A stretch of DNA of 64,000 nt, from the NCBI RefSeq assembly GCF_001512295.1, contig NZ_LNUP01000011.1:310326-374325 (forward strand), in the 5' to 3' direction. The position numbers and the translations under genes were made by a program. The stretch's first letter is position 1. Each line of letters opens with the position of its first letter. Below are positions 36,230 through 44,885 of the stretch, piece after piece. Origin of the DNA: Pseudomonas sp. EpS/L25 (lineage in GTDB: Bacteria; Pseudomonadota; Gammaproteobacteria; Pseudomonadales; Pseudomonadaceae). The notes beneath the pieces were generated by a model. That model searched no databases, was not told the DNA's origin, and saw only the letters and a program-made list of their open reading frames with translations.

Positions 36230-37645
36230 ATGCTGGGATTCGATCCCTCGGGTCTGCTGCTGGAACCGGGCCAGGGCCTGGCCCGCCAGCTCTATCAAGG
36301 CTTGCGCGGGCGCATCCTGGCCGGCGAACTCGCGGCCGGGGTAAGGCTGCCGGCCAGCCGTGAAATGGCGCGATTGCTGGGTATCTCGCGCAACACCGTG
36401 ACCGCCGCCTACGAACAGCTGCTGGCCGAAGGCTTTCTCGATAGTCATCTGGGCGATGGCACCTACGTGGCCGGCACGGCCCAGGCGCTGGCACGTCAGA
36501 CGGACGCCGTACCGACGGCGCCGCAGGCCCTTGCCAGCGTCCCCCCTGGCGCGCCGCGTGCCTTCCGCGTCGGGTTGCCGGCGGTGGACCTGTTTCCCTT
36601 CGCCACCTGGGCACGCTTGCAGCAGCGCTTCTGGCGCCAGCCGGATGCGGCGCTGCTGGGCTATCGGGAGCCCGGCGGCGAGCCGCGTCTACGCCGGCTG
36701 CTGAGTGCCTATCTGCGCCAAGCACGGGGACTGGTCTGCGCGCCCGAGCAGATCCTCATCACCAGCGGGGCGCAGCAGGCCATCGAACTGTGCGCCCGGC
36801 TGCTGCTGGCCCCTGGCGCCCTGGCGGCGATGGAAGACCCAGGCTATCGCGCGGCGGGCCTGGCGCTGCAGAGCGGTGGCGCGCGCTTGCAAGGGGTCGC
36901 GGTGGATGGCGCCGGGCTCAGGGTCGAGCAACTGGCCGAGCAGCGAGACTGCCGGCTGGTCTATGTCACGCCCTCGCACCAGTATCCCACCGGCGCCGTG
37001 CTCTCCCTGCCAAGGCGGCTGGCGCTGCTCGACTGGGCGCGGCAGGCAGACGGCTGGATCGTCGAGGACGACTACGACGGCGAGTATCGCTACCAGGGCG
37101 CGCCGCTGGCGCCCCTGGCCGCGCTGGATCGCCATGGCCGGGTGCTCTATGTCGGTACCTTCTCCAAGATCGCTTTTCCCGGCCTGCGCCTGGGCTATCT
37201 GGTGGCGCCGCCCGCGCTGGTGCCGGCGCTGCTGGCCTTGCAACGGGCCGGCATTCGCCACCTGGACAGCGCCACCCAGACGGTCGTGGCCGACTTCATC
37301 GAGCAGGGCCATTTCCAGCGCCATATCCGCCGCATGAGACGCGCCGCGCGCAGTCGGCGCGATGCCCTGCTGGCCGGCTGGCCCCAGGTCACCGGCTGCG
37401 CCGCGCCGGACGTCCCGGTGGCCGGCTTGCACCTCTGCCTGCCGGTGGCGAGCCTGGCCCGAGAAGCCGAGCTGGTGGCCCAGGCGGCAGCGGTCGAGGT
37501 GGAGCTCAATCCCCTGTCGCGCTACTGGCTACCCGAAGGCCCAACTCCGCCCGACACCCGCGCTGGTTTGGTACTGGGCTTTGCGGCGGTGCCGGAGGTG
37601 CGGATCGCCGAGGCGCTGGCGAGGTTGCGGGGGGCCTGGACTTGA
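36230..37645 (+). CDS. MocR/PdxR-type regulator (GntR HTH fused to aminotransferase fold)
   Basis: 471 residues. GntR-type HTH at about 15-80 (LAAGVRLPASREMARLLGIS, NTVTAAYEQLLAEGF), then a type I aminotransferase domain with PLP lysine Lys313 in GTFSKIAFPGLR. PLP-binding regulators of this class often act on the divergent gene, so the PaiB/GNAT operon 89 bp away is the natural target. A GTG 9 bp upstream is an alternative start. Confidence 0.93.
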   Translation: MLGFDPSGLLLEPGQGLARQLYQGLRGRILAGELAAGVRLPASREMARLLGISRNTVTAAYEQLLAEGFLDSHLGDGTYVAGTAQALARQTDAVPTAPQALASVPPGAPRAFRVGLPAVDLFPFATWARLQQRFWRQPDAALLGYREPGGEPRLRRLLSAYLRQARGLVCAPEQILITSGAQQAIELCARLLLAPGALAAMEDPGYRAAGLALQSGGARLQGVAVDGAGLRVEQLAEQRDCRLVYVTPSHQYPTGAVLSLPRRLALLDWARQADGWIVEDDYDGEYRYQGAPLAPLAALDRHGRVLYVGTFSKIAFPGLRLGYLVAPPALVPALLALQRAGIRHLDSATQTVVADFIEQGHFQRHIRRMRRAARSRRDALLAGWPQVTGCAAPDVPVAGLHLCLPVASLAREAELVAQAAAVEVELNPLSRYWLPEGPTPPDTRAGLVLGFAAVPEVRIAEALARLRGAWT

Positions 37646-37649
37646 GTCG

Positions 37650-38504
37650 CTAGCCCTGCCGCCGATGCTCCCCGAAGGCCGCGGTAATGGCCCTGAGGGT
37701 CGCCCGGGTACGGGGATCGGTGAGCGACGAATGCAGCTCGATGGCCTGGGAGGGGATGGCGGGCAAGCCCAGTGCCGGGCCGACGTCCACCAGGTTGGCC
37801 GTTGCGAGCCGGCGCGGAAAGGCGGCCACGGCGAGACCGGCGGCGAGGGCCGCGGCGACCGCCGAGGTGCCACCGACGAAGACGCTGGTCCAGGGAATGC
37901 CGGCCGCGTCCAATAGCCGGTTGGCCGGATCCCGCACGGCGCACTGGGTCAGGTAGCTGGCGAGGCGCAGGGGCTCGCCGGGGCGCGGCGCGAAGTCCGC
38001 CGCGGCGTACCAGCCGAAGTGCTCGGGGCCGAGCACTTCGCCCTGCCGACGGTCGTCGTCGCTGCGGATGATGACGGCGTCGAATTCGCCCTGGTCGTAG
38101 GCGCTCAACAAGGCGGGGGCATCGTCTACCGAGACCTCCAGGGTCAGGCACGGATCGAGGGCCTTGAGCCGGGCCAGCAGGGTAGGCACCTCGGGACCGA
38201 AGAGGTGGATGGCGATGCCCAGGGTGAAGCGCCGATGCGGCTGGTCGCTCAAGGCCGCCAGGGCCTGCTCGTGGGCGAAGAGGAAATCCCGCGCCCGCGG
38301 TAGGAAGCGCTCCCCGCCGACCGACAGGCGCACCTGGCGCGGCGTGCGCTCGAGCAGCCGCTCGCCCAGGCGATTCTCCAGTCGCTTGAGCTTGACGCTG
38401 AGGGCGCCTTGGGTCGAGCCGAGTAGGTCCGCTGCCCGGGTGAAACTACGCAGCTCGGCGATGGTGACGAAGGCCTGTACCGCGTCGACATCGAGACTCT
38501 TCAT
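37650..38504 (-). CDS. LysR-family regulator
   Basis: 284 residues. HTH VDAVQAFVTIAELRSFTRAA and STQGALSVKLKRLENRLGER, then a substrate domain (RRFTLGIAIHLFGPEVPTLL). Ends 4 bp from the MocR gene, convergent, and is divergent from the MFS exporter (138-bp gap), its likely target. The ATG at 38504 is chosen; 8 extra codons up to 38528 have no better support. Confidence 0.9.
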   Translation of the reverse strand: MKSLDVDAVQAFVTIAELRSFTRAADLLGSTQGALSVKLKRLENRLGERLLERTPRQVRLSVGGERFLPRARDFLFAHEQALAALSDQPHRRFTLGIAIHLFGPEVPTLLARLKALDPCLTLEVSVDDAPALLSAYDQGEFDAVIIRSDDDRRQGEVLGPEHFGWYAAADFAPRPGEPLRLASYLTQCAVRDPANRLLDAAGIPWTSVFVGGTSAVAAALAAGLAVAAFPRRLATANLVDVGPALGLPAIPSQAIELHSSLTDPRTRATLRAITAAFGEHRRQG

Positions 38505-38587
38505 GTATCCATCCACTTTTGTTGTCACTGAAATATCCAGCTATACGATTGTTAAATAAACCGTCGCCCGGCATGTTCGCAACCTCT

Positions 38588-38624
38588 AATTGTTCGGCGT
38601 CGGCCCGCGCCCTGGCCGACAATT
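38588..38624. promoter_or_regulatory. Imperfect inverted repeat before the MFS gene
   Basis: AATTGTTCGGC (38588-38598) and GCCGACAATT (38615-38624) are complementary apart from one extra base. It lies 18 bp before the MFS start in the LysR-MFS gap and could be a regulator site. Confidence 0.35.
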
Positions 38625-38642
38625 GTCCGGAGGTCTCCCGCG

Positions 38643-40166
38643 ATGCCGTCACCTTCTCCGTCCCGCAAGAACCTGGCCTTGGTCGCCATCTGCCTGTCGG
38701 CGCTGATGCTCGGCCTGGAGATCACCAGCATCCCCGCCATCCTGCCGCTGTTGGAGGGCGCGCTGCCGGCCGACTTCCGGCAACTGCAATGGATCATGAA
38801 CGCCTACACCCTGGCCATGAGTGCGGTGCTGATGGCCATGGGTACCCTGGGCGATCGCTGTGGTCGCAAGCGCGTCTTCATCGCGGGTACCCTGGTCTTC
38901 GGGCTGGCGTCCCTGGCCTGTGGTCTGGCGCCCTCGGCACCGGCGCTGATCGGCGCGCGCTTCCTGCAGGGCCTGGCCGCGGCGGCGATGCTGGCCTGCC
39001 AGATCGCCTTGTTGTCACAGCAATTCCCCTCGGGCGCCGAGCGCGGCCGGGCGTTCGGCTATTGGGGGATCGTCTTCGGCGCCGGCCTCGGGTTCGGGCC
39101 GCTGGTCGGAGGTGCCCTCGCGACCCTGGCGAGCTGGAACTGGGTGTTCCTGATCCACGTCGGTCTCGCCGCGGTCACCGTCGCCTGCGCCCTGGGTGGC
39201 CTTGAGGAGTCGGCCAATCCCGCGGCGCAGCCCCTGGACCTTGCGGGCATGCTCACCCTGTCACTGGCGGTGTTCGGCGGCGTCTATCTGATCATCCAGG
39301 GGCCGGCCACAGCTGCCGTCGGGTGGCTGGGGTGGGGCCTGAGCCTGGGGTGCCTGTTGCTCTTCGTCGTCATCGAGCGACGCCAGACCCAGCCCATGTT
39401 CGATTTCGCCGTGTTGCGCGTCCGGCGTTTCAGTGGCGCGCTGCTGGGCGCCAGTGGCATGAATTTCAGTTTCTGGCCCTTCGTCGTCTATCTGCCGCTC
39501 TATCTGCAAGCCGTGCTGGGCCTGGACGCCCTGGCCACGGGTGGGATGGTGCTGGCCTACACCCTGCCCACCGTCCTGGTACCGCCACTGGCGGAGCGCC
39601 TGCTGTTGCGTCATGGCCCCGGTCTGGTCATTCCCCTGGGGCTCGGTCTGATCGGCCTGGGCTTCGCCCTGCTCAGTCTGGCGGTGACCCAGGGGGCTGA
39701 CCAGGTGCCCGCGTTGGTGCCCGGCTGCCTGCTGGCCGGTATCGGTGTGGGTCTGACCAATACCCCGGTGACCAACACGGCCACGGCGGCTTTGCCCGTA
39801 GAACGGAGCGGCATGGCTTCGGGGCTGGACATGAGCACGCGGATCATTGCCCTGGCGCTGAATATCGCGCTCATGGGCGCCATCCTGCTGGGTGGCGTCG
39901 CGGCACACTTGGATACGGCGGCGACAACGCTGGATGGCAGCGGACTTGAGTCGCTGGCCGAGGCCATTGCCGCCGGTAACCTCGGAGTGGCGCAGGTCCA
40001 GGGGGTCGACCTATCGCTGGCGCGCGCCGCGCTCGGTCAGGGAGTCGGTTGGGTGACCAGCTATGCCGCGGCCTGCGCCTGCGGTTTCGCGTTACTGAGT
40101 TTCCGGCTGCTGCGCCCGGCGCGATCTGGGCGGTGTCAGTGCCTAGCGAAAGGTGGCGAGCCCTAA
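38643..40166 (+). CDS. MFS exporter, DHA2 (EmrB/QacA) family
   Basis: 507 residues with about 14 membrane helices. Motif A GDRCGRKRVFIAG follows helix 2 and motif C-like GAGLGFGPLVGGAL is in helix 5, typical of drug:H+ antiporters. The substrate is unknown; control by the divergent LysR regulator is likely. SD GGAGGT is 7 nt before the ATG. The 3' end overlaps the convergent ABC permease by 4 bp. Confidence 0.92.
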   Translation: MPSPSPSRKNLALVAICLSALMLGLEITSIPAILPLLEGALPADFRQLQWIMNAYTLAMSAVLMAMGTLGDRCGRKRVFIAGTLVFGLASLACGLAPSAPALIGARFLQGLAAAAMLACQIALLSQQFPSGAERGRAFGYWGIVFGAGLGFGPLVGGALATLASWNWVFLIHVGLAAVTVACALGGLEESANPAAQPLDLAGMLTLSLAVFGGVYLIIQGPATAAVGWLGWGLSLGCLLLFVVIERRQTQPMFDFAVLRVRRFSGALLGASGMNFSFWPFVVYLPLYLQAVLGLDALATGGMVLAYTLPTVLVPPLAERLLLRHGPGLVIPLGLGLIGLGFALLSLAVTQGADQVPALVPGCLLAGIGVGLTNTPVTNTATAALPVERSGMASGLDMSTRIIALALNIALMGAILLGGVAAHLDTAATTLDGSGLESLAEAIAAGNLGVAQVQGVDLSLARAALGQGVGWVTSYAAACACGFALLSFRLLRPARSGRCQCLAKGGEP

Positions 40167-40969
40167 CGTCCCCGATACGCTTTCCCATAATGCCGCTCCA
40201 GGCGCGACTGGGCGAATTCCATGGCCAGCGACAGCAGCCAGTAGAGCACCGCCGCGGTGGTGAGCATCTCCAGGTAGCGATAGCTGGAGCGGCCGTAGGA
40301 CTGGGCGAGGAACATCACTTCCCAGACGCCCATCACCGAGACCAGGGAGGAGTCCTTGAGCATGGAGATGAACTGGCTGGTGGTGGGCGGGATGATGCTG
40401 CGCATGGCCTGGGGCAGGGTCACGCGCCAGAAGATCACCCGCGGTGCCAGACCCAGAGCCAGGGCCGCCTCGCGCTGACCGGCGGGAACGCCGAGCAGGC
40501 CGGCACGGAAGATCTCGCTGAGGTAGGCGCCGTAGTTCAGCGACAGGGCGAGGATGCCGGCGCTGATGGCGCCGGGCACCACACCGATCTGCGGCAGGCC
40601 CAGGTAGATCAGCAGGATCTGGATCAGCAGCGGGGTGCCGCGAAAGAAGGAGGCATAGAAGGTCGCCACGCCATAGGCCAGGGCGCTGGACGACAGCCGT
40701 CCCAGCGCCGCGGCGAAGCCCAGCAGCACCGATACGGCGATGGAGCAGAGGCTGAGGAACAGCGTCAGGGCCGCGCCCTGCAGGAAGCCATTGGGCCCCA
40801 GGCGCCAGCCCACCAGATTGGGTAGGCGTGGCCAGACGCTGGCGAACTTGAGATCGAAGCCGAGTACGAAGACCACGCCCCCGGCCAGCAGCGCCAGCCA
40901 GGTCAGCCAGACGCGGGTACGAAAGCTCAGCCAGGGGCGCTGTTGGGCAGGAGGCGGAAGCTCACTCAT
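40163..40969 (-). CDS. Polar amino-acid ABC transporter permease
   Basis: 268 residues, HisM/ArtM-type. Membrane helices include LSLCSIAVSVLLGFAAALGR; the EAA loop is EAALALGLAPRVIFWRVTLP. It overlaps the binding-protein gene by ATGA. No ATPase gene of this system occurs in the window. Confidence 0.92.
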   Translation of the reverse strand: MSELPPPAQQRPWLSFRTRVWLTWLALLAGGVVFVLGFDLKFASVWPRLPNLVGWRLGPNGFLQGAALTLFLSLCSIAVSVLLGFAAALGRLSSSALAYGVATFYASFFRGTPLLIQILLIYLGLPQIGVVPGAISAGILALSLNYGAYLSEIFRAGLLGVPAGQREAALALGLAPRVIFWRVTLPQAMRSIIPPTTSQFISMLKDSSLVSVMGVWEVMFLAQSYGRSSYRYLEMLTTAAVLYWLLSLAMEFAQSRLERHYGKAYRGR

Positions 40970-41793
40970 TTGGCTTGGGTGATGTCGGCGCCGATCCACT
41001 TCTCGGAGAGGCGCTTCAGGGTACCGTCCTGGCGCAGGCCCTCGATGATCTCGCGCAGCTTGGCGGCGAATTCCGGATCGCCCTTCTCGATGGCCACGGC
41101 GTTGGGCTCGGCATAGAGCGGCGCACCGGCCAGCTTGAACTTGGCGTCCTGGGCGATACGCGGCTGGGCGGTCACCAGGTTGGTCAGCACCGCGTCCAGG
41201 CGCTTGCCGGCGCCCAGGGCCAGGTCCTGGAAGGCGACGTTGTCGTCGGGGAAGGGCACCACCTGGACGTCGTCGAAGGGATAGCTCAGGGGCTTGTCTT
41301 CCTGGCCTTCGATGGTGAGGTCCTTGTTCAGGTAGCTCTCGTAGGACGAGGCGCTGGTGACGCCGACCTTCTTGCCGGAGAGGTCCTTGGCGCCGTGGAT
41401 GCGGTCGTCACCGGCGTTGACCACGATCACCGCCGGCGAGGCGTAGTAGTCGACCGGGAAGTCGAACACCTGGGCGCGCGCCTGGCTCGGCGTCATGGAG
41501 CAGATGCAGACGTCGTAGCGACCGCTCCAGCGCCCGGCGGCGATCACGTCCCAGGACGGTGTTTCCAGGCGCAGCTTCACGCCCAGCTTGTCGGCCACCG
41601 CCTTGGCCACGTCGACGTCGAAGCCCTCCAGCTGGTTCTGGGCGTTGAGTTGGGAGAAGGGCGGATAGCTCTCCATGAGCACATTGACCAGCTCGCCCTT
41701 GGCCTTGATTCGATCCAGGGTGGCGCCGGCCGAGGCCGAGGTGGCGACCAGCGCCAGGGTCAGGCCGAGGGCCGATAGCAGAGCGGTTCTCAT
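40966..41793 (-). CDS. Polar amino-acid ABC transporter substrate-binding protein
   Basis: 275 residues. Signal peptide MRTALLSALGLTLALVATSA; SBP family 3 core (LVNVLMESYPPFSQLNAQNQ, GFDVDVAKAVADKLGVKLRL, YDVCICSMTPSQARAQVFDF). It starts at 41793 because AAAGG is 9 nt upstream; two ATGs further up are not better placed. Translationally coupled to the permease. Divergent from a homocysteine methyltransferase, so a sulfur amino acid is a possible ligand. Confidence 0.92.
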   Translation of the reverse strand: MRTALLSALGLTLALVATSASAGATLDRIKAKGELVNVLMESYPPFSQLNAQNQLEGFDVDVAKAVADKLGVKLRLETPSWDVIAAGRWSGRYDVCICSMTPSQARAQVFDFPVDYYASPAVIVVNAGDDRIHGAKDLSGKKVGVTSASSYESYLNKDLTIEGQEDKPLSYPFDDVQVVPFPDDNVAFQDLALGAGKRLDAVLTNLVTAQPRIAQDAKFKLAGAPLYAEPNAVAIEKGDPEFAAKLREIIEGLRQDGTLKRLSEKWIGADITQAK

Positions 41794-41894
41794 GGAGGGC
41801 ATCCTTTGCAAAGGGTAAGAGGGCCTGGTATTAGAGAGATATGAGAACCGATATTGAACTCTGTTTTGGTTATAAGGGAAAGTGAAATAGCTAT

Positions 41895-42797
41895 ATGGCC
41901 GATATGAATCTCGTTCTTCTCGACGGCGGCATGGGCCGCGAGCTACAGCGCCGCGGCGCGCCTTTCCGCCAGCCGGAGTGGTCGGCCCTGGCCCTGAGCG
42001 AGGCGCCGGAGCAGGTGGAAGCCGTGCACCGTGCCTATATCGAGGCCGGCGCCCAGGTGATCACCAGCAACAGCTATGCGGTAGTGCCCTTCCATATCGG
42101 CGAGGCGCGTTTCGCCACCGAAGGCGAGGCCTTGGCCGCGCGGGCCGGCGAATTGGCGCGTCGTGCCGTGAGGGCCAGCGGGCAACAGGTGCGGGTGGCG
42201 GGCTCCCTGCCGCCGCTGTTCGGCTCCTATCGCCCCGATCTGTTCGAGCCGGCGCGGGTCGACGAGGTGCTGCAACCGCTGATCCGTGGCCTGGCGCCCC
42301 ATGTCGATCTCTGGCTGGCGGAAACCCAGAGCGCCCTGGCCGAGGTGCGTGCCATCGCCGCCGGGCTGCCCGACGATGGCAAGCCGCTGTGGCTGTCCTT
42401 CACCCTGAAGGACGAAGACGTCGACGAGATCCCACGGCTGAGATCCGGTGAGCCGGTGGCCGCCGCCGCGCAGCTGGCGGTGGAGCTGGGCGCCGGGGCC
42501 TTGCTGTTCAATTGCAGCCAGCCCGAGGTGATGGCCGCGGCGCTGGATACCGCGCGTGAAACCTTCGCTGCGGCAGGTATCGCGATTCCCTTCGGCGCCT
42601 ATGCCAACGCCTTCCCGCCCCAGCCGGAAGAGGCCACCGCCAACGACGGCCTCGACCTTCTGCGCCCGGACCTGGATCCGCCCGGCTACCTGAGCTTCGC
42701 CCAGGACTGGCAGGCGCGCGGCGCGAGCCTGATCGGCGGCTGCTGCGGCATCGGTCCGGAGCATATCGCGATGCTGAATCAGCGGCTGCGTGGCTGA
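41895..42797 (+). CDS. Homocysteine S-methyltransferase (MmuM-like)
   Basis: 300 residues. Pfam S-methyl_trans fold: LLDGGMGRELQRRG at the start, and zinc ligands Cys207 (FNCSQPE) with Cys283-Cys284 (GGCCGIGPEHI). It transfers a methyl group to homocysteine, for example from S-methylmethionine, giving methionine. Divergent from the amino-acid transporter, with 101 bp between, suggesting shared physiology. Confidence 0.93.
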   Translation: MADMNLVLLDGGMGRELQRRGAPFRQPEWSALALSEAPEQVEAVHRAYIEAGAQVITSNSYAVVPFHIGEARFATEGEALAARAGELARRAVRASGQQVRVAGSLPPLFGSYRPDLFEPARVDEVLQPLIRGLAPHVDLWLAETQSALAEVRAIAAGLPDDGKPLWLSFTLKDEDVDEIPRLRSGEPVAAAAQLAVELGAGALLFNCSQPEVMAAALDTARETFAAAGIAIPFGAYANAFPPQPEEATANDGLDLLRPDLDPPGYLSFAQDWQARGASLIGGCCGIGPEHIAMLNQRLRG

Positions 42798-42808
42798 TTG
42801 CAGTCGGC

Positions 42809-42847
42809 AACAAGGCGGACCGTGCCCTTGGCACCGTCCGCCTTGTT
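42809..42847. terminator. Bidirectional terminator between convergent genes
   Basis: Long hairpin: AACAAGGCGGAC pairs perfectly with GTCCGCCTTGTT, with an inner stem and one mismatch around a 3-nt loop. It lies between the homocysteine methyltransferase and the convergent SDR. Confidence 0.8.
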
Positions 42848-42862
42848 CATCGCAACGGCTGT

Positions 42863-43615
42863 CTAGACCTGCGCCTGGCCACCATCGGCGAACAGCTCGG
42901 CGCCGTTGACGAAACTGGAGTCGCTGGAGGCCAGGAACAGCGCGACCTTGGCGATCTCCTCCGGCTCGCCGACCCGGCCCAGGGGGATCTGGCTGGCCAG
43001 GTGGTCCAGCAGGCCCTGTTGCTGGGCGGCATCCGGGCCGGCCAGCTCCACCAGGCCCGGGGTGCGGGTGGCGCCCGGACTCAGGATGTTGACGCGGATA
43101 CCGCGGCCCTGCAGCTCCAGGATCCAGTTGCGGGCGAAGGCGCGCACCGCGGCCTTGGAAGCGCCGTAGACGCTGAAGGCCGGGGTGCCGGTGCTGGCGG
43201 CGGTGGAGCCGGTGAGGATTACCGAGGCCTGGTCCGCCAACAGCGGCAGGGCCTTCTGTACGGTGAACAGCGTGCCTTTGACGTTGCGGTCGAAGGTGTC
43301 GTGGTAGTGGGCTTCGGTCACCTCGGCGAGGGGCAGCATGCTGCCACCGCCGGCATTGGCGAAGAGCACATCGAGGCGCCCGTGTTCGCGGCGGATGCGC
43401 TCATAGAGGGCATCGAGCTGGTCCAGGCGCGAGGAGTCCACGGCGATGCCGGTGGCGTTGCCGACCTGGGCGACGGCGGTTTCCAGCGCGGCCTGCCGCC
43501 GTCCGGTGAGGATGACGTGGGCACCCTGCTGGGCGAAGAGCTTGGCGGCGGCCAGGCCGATGCCGCTGGTGGCGCCGGTGACCAGGGCGATCTTGTCTGC
43601 GAGCTTGAGGGTCAT
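42863..43615 (-). CDS. Short-chain dehydrogenase/reductase (SDR)
   Basis: 250 residues, classical SDR with TGATSGIG at 13-20, NAGG at 87-90, the catalytic Ser ([11 protein letters not shown]), Tyr150 and Lys154 (YGASK), and the C-terminal [16 protein letters not shown](P)(H)-dependent; substrate unknown. Divergent from a LysR gene, which probably regulates it. Confidence 0.92.
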   Translation of the reverse strand: MTLKLADKIALVTGATSGIGLAAAKLFAQQGAHVILTGRRQAALETAVAQVGNATGIAVDSSRLDQLDALYERIRREHGRLDVLFANAGGGSMLPLAEVTEAHYHDTFDRNVKGTLFTVQKALPLLADQASVILTGSTAASTGTPAFSVYGASKAAVRAFARNWILELQGRGIRVNILSPGATRTPGLVELAGPDAAQQQGLLDHLASQIPLGRVGEPEEIAKVALFLASSDSSFVNGAELFADGGQAQV

Positions 43616-43683
43616 GGCTGAATCTCCGAGAGGTTGTGATCAGGTGGAGTCAGCCTATCGACCAGGGTGATCTTGCAAAATAG

Positions 43684-43704
43684 AATGATTGGCAAGCCAT
43701 CATT
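43684..43704. promoter_or_regulatory. LysR-type operator between SDR and LysR genes
   Basis: AATGAT-N9-ATCATT, perfect 6-bp arms, within the 100-bp divergent gap. The site overlaps the region just 12 bp before the LysR start codon, consistent with autoregulation. Confidence 0.55.
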
Positions 43705-43715
43705 GCAGAAATGAA

Positions 43716-44645
43716 ATGAGCAGATTGCCGGATTTCGAAGGCTTGGCGATGTTCGCCAAGGTTGCCGAGGAAGGCTCCTTCGCTGCTGCGGCGCGGGTGC
43801 TGGGCGTGTCGGTGGCCACCGTATCGCGGGCGGTGACGCGCCTGGAGGAACGCCTCGGCGGGCGGCTGTTCAATCGCACCTCGCGGCAGCTGGCGCTGAC
43901 CGAATTCGGCCGCGAGCTGGCCGCCCAGGCCGGCGATCTCTATCGCCAGGCGGAGGCCACCGAAAGCGCCGCCCAGGCTCGCGCCGTGCAGCCGCGCGGC
44001 CAGGTACGGCTGGCGGTGCCCATGGCCTTCGGCCTGCGCTGGGTGGCGCCGCTGCTGCCCGAGCTGCTGCGCCGCTATCCGCAGCTGACGGTGGATCTGC
44101 ACCTGTCCGATGCCACCGTTGACTTGGTGGCGGAGGGTTTCGACGCCGCGCTGCGTATCGCCGCCTTGCCCGACTCTTCGCTGGTCGCCCGGCGCCTCTG
44201 CGCGGTCAGCCAGCTACTGGTGGCCGCGCCGGACTATGTCGAACGCCACGGCTCCCCAAGCCATCCGCAGGAGCTGACCGAACACGCCTGCCTGAGCTAC
44301 GCCTACCGGGCGCGCAGCCAGGTGTGGCGCTTCACCCAGGACGATGGGCGCGAGGAAAGCGTGCTGCCGCGTGGCCCCCTGCGCGTCACCAATTCCGAAG
44401 CCCTGCTGCCGGTGCTGCTGGAAGGCCTGGCCATCGCCGAGCTGCCGGAATTCATCGCCGCCGAGTATCTGGCCGATGGCCGCCTGATAAGACTGCTACC
44501 GGACTGGCACCTGACCCGTGGCGGCCTCTACTTCGTGACCCCCTCGGCGCGCAGTCGACCGACCAAGATCCAGGTGCTTCTGGATTTCTTCCTCGAGCAT
44601 CTGACCAGTCCCGGCTGGCAGGCGAGCTCCCCGTCCGCTTCGTGA
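43716..44645 (+). CDS. LysR-family regulator
   Basis: 309 residues, CrgA-like. HTH MFAKVAEEGSFAAAARVLGV, then SVATVSRAVTRLEERLGGRL; the substrate-binding domain starts near RGQVRLAVPMAFGLRWVAPL. It starts at ATG 43716; nine codons upstream lack support. Divergent from the SDR gene. Confidence 0.92.
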   Translation: MSRLPDFEGLAMFAKVAEEGSFAAAARVLGVSVATVSRAVTRLEERLGGRLFNRTSRQLALTEFGRELAAQAGDLYRQAEATESAAQARAVQPRGQVRLAVPMAFGLRWVAPLLPELLRRYPQLTVDLHLSDATVDLVAEGFDAALRIAALPDSSLVARRLCAVSQLLVAAPDYVERHGSPSHPQELTEHACLSYAYRARSQVWRFTQDDGREESVLPRGPLRVTNSEALLPVLLEGLAIAELPEFIAAEYLADGRLIRLLPDWHLTRGGLYFVTPSARSRPTKIQVLLDFFLEHLTSPGWQASSPSAS

Positions 44646-44766
44646 CATCCCGCAACATCCGCCTTCCGCCACGCAAGGCTGGCGAAAGGTTGACGGCTTA
44701 GGATCCGCTCAAGACCCGCCCCCGTGAGCGGGCGACGTGCCTACAAAAATAACCAGGATTCTTGCC

Positions 44767-44850
44767 ATGTCGTATCTGTCCTCCCCGGCGTCCCTGCGCG
44801 CCACCGTTCCTTGGATCTTCGCCTTCACCGCGCCCCTTCGCCGCGGCTGA
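44767..44850 (+). CDS. Possible 27-codon leader ORF upstream of the citrate transporter gene
   Basis: MSYLSSPASLRATVPWIFAF continues for seven more codons. AGGA stands 8 nt before the ATG and it ends 35 bp before the transporter start. No homology recognised. It may be chance; the 240-bp gap 44646-44885 holds nothing else I can name. Confidence 0.25.
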   Translation: MSYLSSPASLRATVPWIFAFTAPLRRG

Positions 44851-44885
44851 ACCTTCCTTTTCGCGAATATCCAGAGGTACCTCCC

